Source: Streptomyces fradiae (GTDB taxonomy: Bacteria; Actinomycetota; Actinomycetes; Streptomycetales; Streptomycetaceae). From it: a DNA stretch of 64,000 nucleotides. Where the stretch lies: assembly GCF_041270065.1 (NCBI RefSeq), contig NZ_CP065958.1, positions 2,852,001 to 2,916,000 on the forward strand, given 5' to 3'. A program made the translations under genes and the position numbers. Under the pieces are notes generated by a model. It had not been told where the DNA came from, ran no database searches, and worked only from the letters and a program-made list of their open reading frames with translations. The stretch's first letter is position 1; the number at the start of each line of letters is the position of its first letter. Shown in pieces: positions 23,250 to 31,846 of the stretch.

Positions 23250-24518
23250 TCAGCCGCCCAGCGCGTGGCTGATCGTGTAGATCAGGAGGCCGGCCAGGGC
23301 GCCCACCACCGTGCCGTTGATGCGGATGAATTGGAGGTCGCGGCCGATGTTGGCCTCGATCTTCTTAGAGGTCTGGGTGGCGTCCCAGCCGGCGACCGTG
23401 TCGGTGATCAGGGAGGTGATCTCGGCGCGGTAGGTGGTGACGACGTAGGCGGCGGCGTCCTCCGCCCAGCCCTCGACCTTCGCCTGGAGGCGGGAGTCGG
23501 TCGAGAGGCGGGTGCCCAGGGAGATGAGGGAGGCGCGGGCGCGGCGGCGGAGTTGGCTCTGGTCGTCCTCGGCCGCGGCCAGGATCAGGGCGCGGACCGA
23601 GGACCAGGCGGAGGCGATGACGTCCTGGACCTCCGGGCGGGCCAGGAGTTCGGACTTCAGGCGCTCCACGCGGGCCCGGGTGTCGGTGTCGCCCTGGAGG
23701 TCGGCGGCGAAGTCCGTGAGGAAGCGGTCGATCGCGCCGCGCGCTGGGTGGCCCGGCATGTCGCGCATCTCGGTCACGAAGCGGAGCAGCTCCTTGTAGA
23801 CCCGCTCGCCGATCCTGCGGTCCACGAAGCGCGGGGTCCAGCCGGGCGCGCCGCCCTCGATGGCCTCCATCACCGAGTCGCGGTGGGTGATCAGCCAGTC
23901 GTGGCCGCGGGCGCAGACGAGGTCGACGGCGCGGTGGTGGGAGCCGTCGGCGACCATCCGTTCCAGGGTCTTGCCGAGGCCGGGGCCGATCTCCGCCGCC
24001 TCCGCCCGCCGGGTGATCGCCTCACCCACGACCGCCTGCACGTCGGAGTCGCGCAGCACCGTCAGCGCGCCGCGCAGGGCCGCGGCCAGTTCGGAGGTGA
24101 CGCGGTCCGCGTGCGCCGGGTCCGCGAGCCAGAGGCCGAGGCGGCGGGCGATACCGAAGCCGCGCAGCCTGCCCCGTACGACATCGGCGGAGAGGAAGTT
24201 CTCTCCGACGAAGGAGCCGAGCGAGGCGCCCAACTGGTCCTTCTTCGTCGGGATGATCGCGGTGTGCGGGATGGGAAGCCCCAGCGGACGCCGGAACAGC
24301 GCCGTGACCGCGAACCAGTCCGCCAGCGCGCCCACCATGCCGGCCTCCGCCGCCGCCGCGACATAGCCCGCCCAGGCACCCGCGTCGGACGACTTCGCCC
24401 AGGTCGCCAGGGCGTAGATCGTCGCGACGAGAGCAAGGAGGCCCGTCGCCAGCGCCTTCATACGGCGGACGCCCCTGCTCTTCTCCTCGTCCGCCGCCGT
24501 GTACGTGAAGCTCACCAT
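23250..24518 (-). CDS. DUF445 membrane protein
   Basis: A 422-residue protein of the DUF445/YheB-like family. A hydrophobic N-terminal region (about residues 21-65) contains GALADWFAVTALFRRPLGLPIPHTAIIP, the family hallmark. A long helical, charged middle follows, and a C-terminal membrane helix (TVVGALAGLLIYTISHALGG). The family has no assigned biochemical function. The ATG at 24518 is used; upstream sequence is GT-rich without a perfect Shine-Dalgarno. It is probably the fourth gene downstream of the ABC exporter genes, 29 bp after the ATPase stop. Confidence 0.85.
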   Translation of the reverse strand: MVSFTYTAADEEKSRGVRRMKALATGLLALVATIYALATWAKSSDAGAWAGYVAAAAEAGMVGALADWFAVTALFRRPLGLPIPHTAIIPTKKDQLGASLGSFVGENFLSADVVRGRLRGFGIARRLGLWLADPAHADRVTSELAAALRGALTVLRDSDVQAVVGEAITRRAEAAEIGPGLGKTLERMVADGSHHRAVDLVCARGHDWLITHRDSVMEAIEGGAPGWTPRFVDRRIGERVYKELLRFVTEMRDMPGHPARGAIDRFLTDFAADLQGDTDTRARVERLKSELLARPEVQDVIASAWSSVRALILAAAEDDQSQLRRRARASLISLGTRLSTDSRLQAKVEGWAEDAAAYVVTTYRAEITSLITDTVAGWDATQTSKKIEANIGRDLQFIRINGTVVGALAGLLIYTISHALGG

Positions 24519-24547
24519 CGCACCATCACCCTCACCACCCCACCTCC

Positions 24548-25531
24548 TTACCTGACAGACTCCCCGGCCGCACGTGGAGTTCCTCCGGTCCCTCCGTACA
24601 TCTTCGCGATCACCGACTCGATGTCGGGCTCCCGCACCGACAGGTCCACCAGCGGATACGCGGCGGCCACCGCCGCGACCACCGGCGCCGCCGACGCGGA
24701 GGCGGGCAGCGCGAGCCACTGGCGCGGGCCCTCCGCCCGTACGAAACGGGCGCCCGGCACCTCGATCGGGGCGGTCTCCCGGGCCAGGTCGACCACCAGG
24801 CTGCGCTCGCTCTCCCCCGCCTCGTGCAGGCCGGCGAGCCCCCCGTCGTACATCAGGCGCCCGTGGTCGATGACCATCACCCGCGAGCACAGCTGCTCGA
24901 TGTCGGTGAGGTCGTGGGTGGTGAGCAGCACGGTCGTGCCGCGCGTCGCGTTCAGCTCGCGCAGGAACTCGCGGACCTTCGCCTTCGACACGACGTCGAG
25001 GCCGATCGTCGGCTCGTCGAGGTACAGCACGTCCGGGTCGTGCAGCAGCGCCGCCGCGATGTCGCCGCGCATCCGCTGCCCGAGGGACAGCTGCCGTACG
25101 GGTACGTCGAGCAGCTCGCCGAGGTCCAGGAGGTCCACGCAGCGGGCCAGGTTCTCGGCGAAGCGGGTGTCGGGGATCCGGTACATCCGGTGGACGAGCG
25201 CGTACGAGTCGCGCAGCGGCAGGTCCCACCACAGCGTGGTGCGCTGGCCGAAGACCACGCCGATACGGTGCGCGAGTCGGGTCCGGTCCCGCGAGGGGTC
25301 GATTCCGGCCACCCGCAGCCGGCCGCCGCTGGGGGTGAGGATGCCGGTGAGCATCTTGATGGTGGTGGACTTCCCGGCGCCGTTCGGGCCGATGTAGCCG
25401 ACCATCTCCCCCTTCCCGATCCCGAACGAGATGCCGTCGACGGCCCTGACCTCGCGTTTCTCGCGGCGGAGCAGTCCGGCCCGCTTCCTGATCGTGAAGG
25501 TCTTCTCCAGGGCTTCCACCTCGATGAACAT
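24548..25531 (-). CDS. ABC-2 exporter ATP-binding protein
   Basis: An ATPase of 327 residues for the two ABC-2 permeases encoded upstream. Walker A is GPNGAGKS, the signature LSLGQRMRGDIAAALLH and Walker B VLYLDEPTIGLD. About 90 C-terminal residues form a DrrA-like accessory domain. ATG at 25531 opens with FIEVEALEKTF; a longer frame overlaps the permease. It starts 16 bp after the permease stop. The substrate is unknown. Confidence 0.9.
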   Translation of the reverse strand: MFIEVEALEKTFTIRKRAGLLRREKREVRAVDGISFGIGKGEMVGYIGPNGAGKSTTIKMLTGILTPSGGRLRVAGIDPSRDRTRLAHRIGVVFGQRTTLWWDLPLRDSYALVHRMYRIPDTRFAENLARCVDLLDLGELLDVPVRQLSLGQRMRGDIAAALLHDPDVLYLDEPTIGLDVVSKAKVREFLRELNATRGTTVLLTTHDLTDIEQLCSRVMVIDHGRLMYDGGLAGLHEAGESERSLVVDLARETAPIEVPGARFVRAEGPRQWLALPASASAAPVVAAVAAAYPLVDLSVREPDIESVIAKMYGGTGGTPRAAGESVR

Positions 25532-25547
25532 CCGCCTCAGCTTCCCC

Positions 25548-26462
25548 TCAGCTTCCCGTCGATCGGTACGCCCGCAGGCCGGTCCGCCACGCCAGGCCCG
25601 CCACCGCACAGCACACGCCCGCCACCAGCGGCGACGCGAACGCCGCGCCCGCCGGCACGCCGTCCGGTGCCGGGCGGCCCAGCACGTACAGCGCGGGCAG
25701 CCAGTTCACGAAGGCGAGCGGTACGACGTAGACGACGCCCCGCACCAGGTCCTGGGCGAAGATCGTCGGCGGGAACTGGAGCAGGTTGTTGCCGCCGTAC
25801 GTGAAGGAGTTGGTCACCTCCGCCGCGTCCTGCGCCCAGAACAGCACCGAGGCCCCGATCACCATCACCGCCCCGAAGATCACCGCGCCGCTCACCAGCA
25901 TCACCGGCACGAGCAGCACCTTCAGCGGCGTCCAGGCCACGAGCGAGGACTGCGCGAGCAGCACCAGGCTCCAGATCAGGACGATCAGGCCCTGGGTGAC
26001 CCGCCCCAGGCGGCGCAGCCCGAAGCGGTCCGCCGCGACCTGCGCGAGGACCGGGGCCGGGCGCAGCAGGAAGGTGTCGAAGGAGCCGTCGCGCACCCGC
26101 TTGCCCATCCGCGGCAGCGAGCCCATCACCAGGTCGGCGAGGCCGAAGGAGGTCGCGGTCGTCCCGTACAGGAACGCCACCTCGGGGAAGGAGAAGCCGC
26201 CGAGGGCGCGCACCTGACCGAACATCAGGAGGATCACGACGAGGTCGAAGAAGGTGACGACGAGGTTGGAGAGGAGGGTCAGCGCGAAGGACGCCCGGTA
26301 GGTGAGGGTGGAGCGGATCCACATGGCCGCGACCATCCGGTACGTACGCCAGGACGCCCCGACCCGGCCCACCGGCCCCGCACCCGTATCCGCACCCGCC
26401 GAAGGCGCCACCCCCACCCCCGCACCCGCACCCGCACCCGTCTCCGTCTCCGTCTCAGCCAC
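25548..26462 (-). CDS. ABC-2 family permease
   Basis: A 304-residue membrane subunit with six hydrophobic segments beginning near residue 58. It belongs to the ABC-2 family seen in paired permease systems (PF06182-like), with PRMGKRVRDGSFDTFLLRP in the cytosolic loop. The first 30 residues are low complexity (ETETETGAGAGAG), encoded by hexamer repeats, and are probably disordered. The GTG start overlaps the upstream permease gene by 8 bp. Confidence 0.85.
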   Translation of the reverse strand: MAETETETGAGAGAGVGVAPSAGADTGAGPVGRVGASWRTYRMVAAMWIRSTLTYRASFALTLLSNLVVTFFDLVVILLMFGQVRALGGFSFPEVAFLYGTTATSFGLADLVMGSLPRMGKRVRDGSFDTFLLRPAPVLAQVAADRFGLRRLGRVTQGLIVLIWSLVLLAQSSLVAWTPLKVLLVPVMLVSGAVIFGAVMVIGASVLFWAQDAAEVTNSFTYGGNNLLQFPPTIFAQDLVRGVVYVVPLAFVNWLPALYVLGRPAPDGVPAGAAFASPLVAGVCCAVAGLAWRTGLRAYRSTGS

Positions 26463-27267
26463 CCTGCACCACCACCTTCCGCGTCGCCGCCGTCTGCACC
26501 AGCCGCCCCGCAGCGAGCAGCACCACCGCCCAGCAGGCCTGGAAGGCGTACGCGCCGAGCAGTGCCCAGCCCTCGTACCGGCCCAGGTAGACGTCGGCCG
26601 GCACCTGGAGCAGCGAGGCCCAGGGCAGCAGGCGGGCGATCTCGCCGAGGGTGCCGGGGAAGACGTTCAGCGGGAGGAGCATCCCGGAGAAGAACAGGCC
26701 GCCGAGCCAGGCCACCTGGACCACGCCCTGGCCGTCGAGCAGCCAGAAGGCGCTCATCGCGACCAGGTACCAGAGCGCGAAGCTGACGATCGAGCCGAGC
26801 GTGACGGCGAGGAGGAAGGCGAGCCAGGTGCCGGGGCCGGCCGGGAGGGTGAAGTCGAAGACGAGGGAGCCGAAGAGCATGGGGAGGACGCCGCGGCCGA
26901 GCAACTGGTAGGCGGAGCGGCCGAGATTGGCCGAGAACCACCAGGCCTGGAGGTCGGCGGGGCGGTAGAGGTCGACGGCGATGTCGCCGGTCCTGATCCG
27001 TTCGATCAGCTCGTCCTCGAAGCCGCCGCCCATCAGTCCGCAGACGGTGATGAGGCCCTGGCCGAGCCACACATAGGCGAGGGCGTCGGCCTGGGTGTAG
27101 CCGCCGAGGGCGGGACGGGCGTCCCACAGGGCCATATAGGTGTACGACAGGATGAAGCCGAAGACGGTGTTGGTGAACACGCCCGCCGCGGTGGCCACCC
27201 GATAGGTGGCATGGCGCCGGAAGCCACCCGCCGCCACGGTGCCGTAGAGCCGTAACACGTGCCCCAT
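26455..27267 (-). CDS. ABC-2 family permease
   Basis: The first gene of the exporter operon, 270 residues with six hydrophobic segments. The cytosolic segment FEDELIERIRTGDIAVDLYRP is shared in form with its partner (GSFDTFLLRP), consistent with a heterodimeric channel. ATG at 27267 follows GGGGGGACGGGG as ribosome-binding sequence. The promoter would lie in the 147-bp gap that is divergent from the penicillin-binding protein gene. Confidence 0.85.
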   Translation of the reverse strand: MGHVLRLYGTVAAGGFRRHATYRVATAAGVFTNTVFGFILSYTYMALWDARPALGGYTQADALAYVWLGQGLITVCGLMGGGFEDELIERIRTGDIAVDLYRPADLQAWWFSANLGRSAYQLLGRGVLPMLFGSLVFDFTLPAGPGTWLAFLLAVTLGSIVSFALWYLVAMSAFWLLDGQGVVQVAWLGGLFFSGMLLPLNVFPGTLGEIARLLPWASLLQVPADVYLGRYEGWALLGAYAFQACWAVVLLAAGRLVQTAATRKVVVQGG

Positions 27268-27414
27268 CCCCGTCCCCCCTTCCCACCGGCGCCCGCACGC
27301 GCCCGCATCCGCATGCATCCGTTCGCACCAAAGCGCCCGACCTTAGTGGGACCCGAGGAGCGCAGTCGAGTCGTTTTGCGGACTTCCGGCGCCGCGCGTG
27401 CAGGATGTAGTGTT

Positions 27415-29841
27415 ATGTCCCCTTCATCCGGTATGCCCACCAGTGCGGCGGGCGAGACCCTGCCGTCGGAACCGGAGGCCTGGGAGCCCCGCGACCCGAC
27501 CCTCCCACCGCGCCCCGACCAGGCCCGCGCACGCCGTCCCCGCCGTCCCCGCCGCCTCCGCCGCTTCCTCCGGCGCCTGTTCGGCCTCGCCGCGCTCGGC
27601 GTGCTGCTCCTGCTCGGCGGGCTCGTCGCCGGCTACCTCCTCGTGGACGTACCGGCCGCCAACGCCACCGCCGTCGCCCAGTCCAACCTCTTCCTCTACC
27701 GCGACGGAACCCAGCTCGCCCGGGACGGCGAGGTCGACCGCGAGAACGTGAGCCTGGCCCGCGTCCCGCTCGGCGTACAGCGCGCCGTGCTCGCCGCCGA
27801 GGACCGCGACTTCCACACCTCGCAGGCCGTCGACCCGCGCGCGATGGTCCGCGCCACCTGGAACACCCTCACCGGCAAGGGCCGCCAGTCCGGCTCCACC
27901 ATCACCCAGCAGTACGTCAAGAACTACTACCTGGGCCAGGAACAGACCCTCACCCGCAAGGCGAAGGAGTTCTTCATCGCGCTCAAGCTGGGCCGCGAGA
28001 AGAGCAAGGACGAGATCCTCGAGGGCTATCTGAACACCAGTTACTTCGGGCGCAACGCGTACGGCGTGCAGGCCGCCGCCCGCGCCTACTACGGCAAGGA
28101 CGCCCACGCCCTGTCCACCGCCGAGGGCGCGTACCTCGCTTCCCTGCTCAACTCCCCCAACGCGTACGACGTGACCGAGCACCCCGAGAACCGCGACCGG
28201 GTGCTCGCCCGCTGGCGCTACGTCCTGGACGGCATGGTCACCGAGGGCTGGCTCTCCCGGGCCGCCCGCGCCGCCGCCGTCTTCCCCGACCCGCAGCCGG
28301 CCCGCGCCTCCGCCGGTCTGTCCGGACAGCGCGGCTATCTGGTGCAGGCCGTCCGGCAGTACCTCACCGAGCACGGCATCGTCGACGAGAAGACGCTGGC
28401 CGCCGGCGGCTTCCGGATCACCACGACCCTGGAGCGCGCCAAGCAGGACGCCTTCGTGAAGGCCGTCGAGGAGAGCGTGACGGCGAAGCTGGACCCGCGG
28501 CACAACCCCACCGACCGGTTCGTACGGGTCGGGGGCGCGGCCGTCGAACCGGGCTCCGGCCGGATCGTGGCGATCTATGGCGGCATCGACTACACCCGGC
28601 AGTTCGTCAACAACGCCACCCGCCGCGACTACCAGGTCGGCTCGACCTTCAAGCCCTTCGTGCTCGCCTCCGCCCTGCAGAACGGGGCACAGACCCAGGA
28701 GGGCGAGCGGATCACCCCCAACACCGTGTACGACGGGGACAACCGGCGCCCGGTGCAGGGCTGGAACGGGGCGTACTACGACCCGGCGAACGAGGACGAC
28801 GAGAGCTTCGGCCCGATCAGCGTCCGGACGGCCACCGACCGCTCCGTCAACGCGGTGTACGCGCAGATGGCGGTGGACGTCGGCCCGGCCCGGGTGCGCG
28901 ACACCGCCGTGACGCTCGGCCTGCCGGCCCGCACCCCCGACCTCACCGCCACGCCGTCCATCGCGCTCGGCCCGGCCACCGCGAGCGTCCTGGACCTCGC
29001 GCAGGCGTACGCGACGCTCGCGAACCACGGCCGGCACGCCCCGTACACGCTGGTCGAGAAGGTCTCCCGGGACGGCGAGGAGCTGGACCTTCCGGGGTCG
29101 GGGTCGGAGCCGGAGGGCCGTCAGGTGCTGTCCCGCGAGGTCGCCGACACCACGACCTCGGTGCTGCGCAGCGTGGTGCGCGAGGGCACGGGCACGGCGG
29201 CGCTGGCGGCCGGGCGGCCCGCGGCGGGCAAGACGGGCACGGCGGAGGACGACAAGGCGGCCTGGTTCGCCGGCTTCACGCCGGAGCTCGCGACCGTCGT
29301 CGCGATGATGGGCCAGGACCCGGAGACGGGCCGGCAGCTGCCGCTGTACGGGGCGCTCGGCCGGCCGCGGATCAACGGGGGCGGGGAGCCCGCGGAGATC
29401 TGGGCCCGGTTCACGCGGGACGCGCTCGCCGGGGTGCCGGCGAAGGAGTTCGACCTGCGGCTGATGGAGGGCGCGGAGGAGCTGCCGCTGGAGTCGCCGC
29501 CGGCGGACTTCTCCGGTGATCCGTACGGGGCGGGGCAGGGGTACGAGGGGCCCCAGCGTCACCGCGGGAAGGCGCCGGTCACGCCGCACGTACCGCGCCC
29601 GGCGGTACGGGAGCGGGGCGCCGAGCCCGTACGGCCGGAGCCCGTGCGGCCCGCGCAGCCTCCCCGGCAGGCGCCGCAGCCCCTCCAGGCGCCGCCCGCG
29701 CCGCAGCCCGAGCCCGAGCCCGTACCCGTAACACCGACCGAGGCACCCGTGGCGCCGGCGCCCGTCGATACGGGTGCGCCTGGGACGCCCATGACAGCCG
29801 TGGCACCGGCCAGTGACGTCAGTGGCCCGACGTCGCCTTGA
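27415..29841 (+). CDS. Bifunctional penicillin-binding protein (transglycosylase/transpeptidase)
   Basis: A class A PBP of 808 residues that polymerises and cross-links peptidoglycan. A basic cytosolic N-terminus precedes the membrane helix (about 60-82). The GT51 domain has EDRDFHTSQAVDP and GSTITQQYVKN. The transpeptidase domain has STFKPF (catalytic Ser-x-x-Lys), SVN and KTGTAEDD. A Pro/Ala-rich tail of about 100 residues follows. The ATG at 27415 with AGGA upstream fits a short cytosolic tail. Its last 23 bp overlap the convergent gdx gene. Confidence 0.9.
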   Translation: MSPSSGMPTSAAGETLPSEPEAWEPRDPTLPPRPDQARARRPRRPRRLRRFLRRLFGLAALGVLLLLGGLVAGYLLVDVPAANATAVAQSNLFLYRDGTQLARDGEVDRENVSLARVPLGVQRAVLAAEDRDFHTSQAVDPRAMVRATWNTLTGKGRQSGSTITQQYVKNYYLGQEQTLTRKAKEFFIALKLGREKSKDEILEGYLNTSYFGRNAYGVQAAARAYYGKDAHALSTAEGAYLASLLNSPNAYDVTEHPENRDRVLARWRYVLDGMVTEGWLSRAARAAAVFPDPQPARASAGLSGQRGYLVQAVRQYLTEHGIVDEKTLAAGGFRITTTLERAKQDAFVKAVEESVTAKLDPRHNPTDRFVRVGGAAVEPGSGRIVAIYGGIDYTRQFVNNATRRDYQVGSTFKPFVLASALQNGAQTQEGERITPNTVYDGDNRRPVQGWNGAYYDPANEDDESFGPISVRTATDRSVNAVYAQMAVDVGPARVRDTAVTLGLPARTPDLTATPSIALGPATASVLDLAQAYATLANHGRHAPYTLVEKVSRDGEELDLPGSGSEPEGRQVLSREVADTTTSVLRSVVREGTGTAALAAGRPAAGKTGTAEDDKAAWFAGFTPELATVVAMMGQDPETGRQLPLYGALGRPRINGGGEPAEIWARFTRDALAGVPAKEFDLRLMEGAEELPLESPPADFSGDPYGAGQGYEGPQRHRGKAPVTPHVPRPAVRERGAEPVRPEPVRPAQPPRQAPQPLQAPPAPQPEPEPVPVTPTEAPVAPAPVDTGAPGTPMTAVAPASDVSGPTSP

Positions 29842-30139
29842 GGCCGACCACCGCCACCAGCAGCAGACAGACGAAGAAGATCCGGGCGGCGGTCGCCGGC
29901 TCGCCGAGCACCACCATGCCGAGCACCGCCGCACCGGCCGCGCCGATGCCGACCCAGACGCCGTAGGCCGTACCGATGGGGAGGGACTTGGTGGCCTGGG
30001 CGAGCAGCACCATGGAGGCGATGATCCCGGCGACCGTGAAGACGCTCGGCCAGAGGCGGGTGAAGCCCTCGGTGTACTTCATGCCGATGGACCAGCCGAC
30101 TTCGAGCAGACCGGCGAGGACGAGAAGGACCCAGGCCAT
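29819..30139 (-). CDS. gdx: Gdx/SugE-type SMR guanidinium exporter
   Basis: A four-helix SMR transporter of 106 residues. The sequence LAGLLEVGWSIGMKYTEGF contains the essential membrane Glu (residue 13) and the Gdx-type pattern (WxxGxKYTxGFTRLWPS) that separates guanidinium exporters from multidrug EmrE types. A guanidine-III riboswitch lies upstream on the same strand, which strongly supports guanidinium/proton exchange. The ATG at 30139 is chosen over the GTG at 30151, which abuts the GGAGG sequence. Confidence 0.9.
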   Translation of the reverse strand: MAWVLLVLAGLLEVGWSIGMKYTEGFTRLWPSVFTVAGIIASMVLLAQATKSLPIGTAYGVWVGIGAAGAAVLGMVVLGEPATAARIFFVCLLLVAVVGLKATSGH

Positions 30140-30177
30140 GACGACGAACACCTCCGCGAGACGGAATCAACAGGGGT

Positions 30178-30220
30178 GCGTCGTCTTGTCGTGAACCCGG
30201 TACGGCGCGTCTCGTCGGGG
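30178..30220 (-). promoter_or_regulatory. Guanidine-III riboswitch (ykkC-III) upstream of gdx
   Basis: The minus strand reads CCCCGACGAG, then ACGCGCCGTACCGGG, then TTCACGACAAGACGACGC. Remembered guanidine-III aptamers have CCGGACGAG...GCGCCGUACCCGG...GGACAAGACGGCGC, so the CGACGAG, GCGCCGUACC and GACAAGACG blocks match. The G-C pseudoknot strands (CCCGAC/CGGG-type) are preserved. It ends about 38 nt before the gdx start, with GGAGG between, consistent with control of translation. Confidence 0.85.
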
Positions 30221-30247
30221 TGCTTCCACCGTAGCAAAGAACAGGCA

Positions 30248-30279
30248 AAGGCCCTGGTGACACCGGTCACCAGGGCCTT
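30248..30279. terminator. Strong hairpin terminator between groES-like gene and gdx
   Basis: AAGGCCCTGGTGAC, loop ACCG, GTCACCAGGGCCTT form perfect 14-bp arms. On the minus strand the stem is followed by TTGCC. It separates the GroES-like transcription unit from the riboswitch-led gdx unit. Confidence 0.85.
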
Positions 30280-30327
30280 GCGCCATCCGGGCTACAGCAG
30301 CTCTCGCAGGAGCTCTTGCAGCAGCAT

Positions 30328-30663
30328 TTACAAGTACAGGCCGGTCGAGTCCGCGCTCTGGAAACGGTCCGCCGCCACCGCGTGCAGATCGCGCTCGCGC
30401 ATCAGCACATAGGCCACGCCCCGCACCTCGACCTCGGCCCGGTCCTCGGGGTCGTACAGGACCCGGTCGCCGATCTCCACGGTGCGGACGTTCTGCCCGA
30501 CCGCGACGACCTCCGCCCAGGCCAGGCGCCGCCCGACCGCCGCGGTCGCCGGGATCAGGATGCCGCCGCCCGACCGCCGCTCCCCCTCGGGGGTGTCGGT
30601 CCGGACCAGGATCCGGTCGTGGAGCATCCGGATGGGCAGCTTGTCGTGGGTGTTCTCGCTCAC
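30328..30663 (-). CDS. GroES-family co-chaperonin-like protein
   Basis: A 111-residue protein with the Cpn10 fold pattern: PIRMLHDRILVRTD at residues 10-23, a mobile-loop region rich in Gly/Ser (RRSGGGILIP) and VGDRVLYD-like IGDRVLYDPEDRAEVEV. It is a divergent GroES without a groEL gene alongside, so it is probably not the main co-chaperonin. GTG start at 30663; Met13 is an alternative. A strong terminator follows downstream. Confidence 0.8.
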   Translation of the reverse strand: MSENTHDKLPIRMLHDRILVRTDTPEGERRSGGGILIPATAAVGRRLAWAEVVAVGQNVRTVEIGDRVLYDPEDRAEVEVRGVAYVLMRERDLHAVAADRFQSADSTGLYL

Positions 30664-30686
30664 GGGAACGAACCTACCGGCCCGGC

Positions 30687-31007
30687 TCAGTCCTTGTGCC
30701 GCCGGGAGGAGCTCACCAGGAGCCCGATGACGGCGACGGCGACGACCGCCACCGGCACCACGCGCTCCAGGCGCGGCGCGCCGTCGTCATGGGTGAAGCG
30801 GGCCTTCACGTCCGAGACGACCCGGTTGACGGCCACGAACGCGCGGCCGGCGGTGTGGTCGACCTGGGCGGCGACCTTCGCCTTCGCATCCCCGATGATC
30901 GTCTTCGGGTGCATCCGAATGCCGATCTCGTCGAGAGTGACGGCGAGCTGCTCGCGCCGGCGGACGATGTCCGCCTCGATCTGCGCAGGGGTCCTGGCGT
31001 CCGACAC
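30687..31007 (-). CDS. DUF3618 membrane-associated protein
   Basis: A 106-residue DUF3618 protein. Residues 4-40 (RTPAQIEADIVRRREQLA) form the family's charged helix, an amphipathic middle follows, and a C-terminal membrane helix (about 80-100) is followed by SSRRHKD. GTG at 31007 with GGAGG 7 bp upstream defines the start. It is upstream of the GroES-like gene, 23 bp apart. The function is unknown. Confidence 0.85.
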   Translation of the reverse strand: MSDARTPAQIEADIVRRREQLAVTLDEIGIRMHPKTIIGDAKAKVAAQVDHTAGRAFVAVNRVVSDVKARFTHDDGAPRLERVVPVAVVAVAVIGLLVSSSRRHKD

Positions 31008-31195
31008 CGAGCTGCCTCCGTAGTGGTGTTTCCGGTCTTGTGTTCCGGCCGTGTGTTCCGGTCGTGTTCTCAGTCGTGCTTTCCGGGGTGTTCCGGTCGT
31101 TGACAGACAGTCTGTCAGCTTCCCCCGCCGCGGGTTGTCCCCGACCCCCATTAGGCTCTCATCGCGTAAGCGAGTTTTCCCGAGGAGAGCCAGCC

Positions 31196-31669
31196 ATGAG
31201 CGAGCGACTGCAGCCCGGCGACACCGCCCCCGCCTTCACCCTCCCCGACGCGGACGGCACCGAGGTCTCCCTCGCGGACCACCTGGGCCGCAAGGTCATC
31301 GTCTACTTCTACCCGGCCGCGCTGACCCCCGGCTGCACCAAGCAGGCGTGCGACTTCACCGACAACCTCGACCTGCTGGCCGGCGCGGGCTACGACGTCA
31401 TCGGCGTCTCCCCCGACAAGCCGGAGAAGCTGGCGAAGTTCCGCGAGAAGGAGAACCTCAAGGTCACCCTGGTCGGCGACCCGGACAAGAAGATCCTGGA
31501 GGCGTACGGCGCCTTCGGCGAGAAGAAGCTCTACGGCAAGACCGTGACGGGCGTGATCCGCTCGACGATCGTCGTGGACGAGGAGGGCAAGGTCGAGCGC
31601 GCCCTCTACAACGTGAAGGCCACCGGCCACGTCGCCAAGATCCTCAAGGACCTGAAGATCGAGGCCTGA
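31196..31669 (+). CDS. bcp: Thioredoxin-dependent thiol peroxidase (Bcp/PrxQ)
   Basis: A 157-residue atypical 2-Cys peroxiredoxin that reduces peroxides using thioredoxin. Peroxidatic Cys47 is in TPGCTKQACDF, and resolving Cys52 sits five residues later as in E. coli Bcp. The size matches the family. ATG at 31196 with GAGGAG upstream. A terminator follows the stop and precedes the tRNA gene. Confidence 0.95.
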   Translation: MSERLQPGDTAPAFTLPDADGTEVSLADHLGRKVIVYFYPAALTPGCTKQACDFTDNLDLLAGAGYDVIGVSPDKPEKLAKFREKENLKVTLVGDPDKKILEAYGAFGEKKLYGKTVTGVIRSTIVVDEEGKVERALYNVKATGHVAKILKDLKIEA

Positions 31670-31692
31670 CCCGACGGCGGTCTGTGAGCAGG

Positions 31693-31722
31693 GCTGCCCG
31701 GCCAGTAGCATGACCGGGCAGC
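31693..31722. terminator. Hairpin between bcp and tRNA-Leu
   Basis: GCTGCCCGG and CCGGGCAGC form 9-bp arms around a 12-nt loop. The loop contains TAGCAT (31706-31711), which is placed as a -10 element 13 bp before the tRNA 5' end, so terminator and promoter overlap. Confidence 0.6.
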
Positions 31723-31724
31723 GA

Positions 31725-31808
31725 GCGGCCGTGGTGGAATTGGCAGTCACGCTGGGTTTAGGTCCCAGTGGGGTAATACCCGTGGGGGTTCGAGTCCCCC
31801 CGGCCGCA
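31725..31808 (+). tRNA. tRNA-Leu (anticodon UAG)
   Basis: Acceptor arms GCGGCCG (31725-31731) and CGGCCGC (31801-31807) pair fully, with discriminator A. The anticodon stem CTGGG/CCCAG encloses TTTAGGT, giving anticodon TAG that reads CUA. A long variable arm, typical of tRNA-Leu, precedes the T-arm GGGGGTTCGAGTCCCCC. The 3' CCA is not encoded, as is common in Streptomyces. Confidence 0.95.
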
Positions 31809-31846
31809 CTTACGACACCTGCGTCGGGTCACGACACCTGCGCCGG

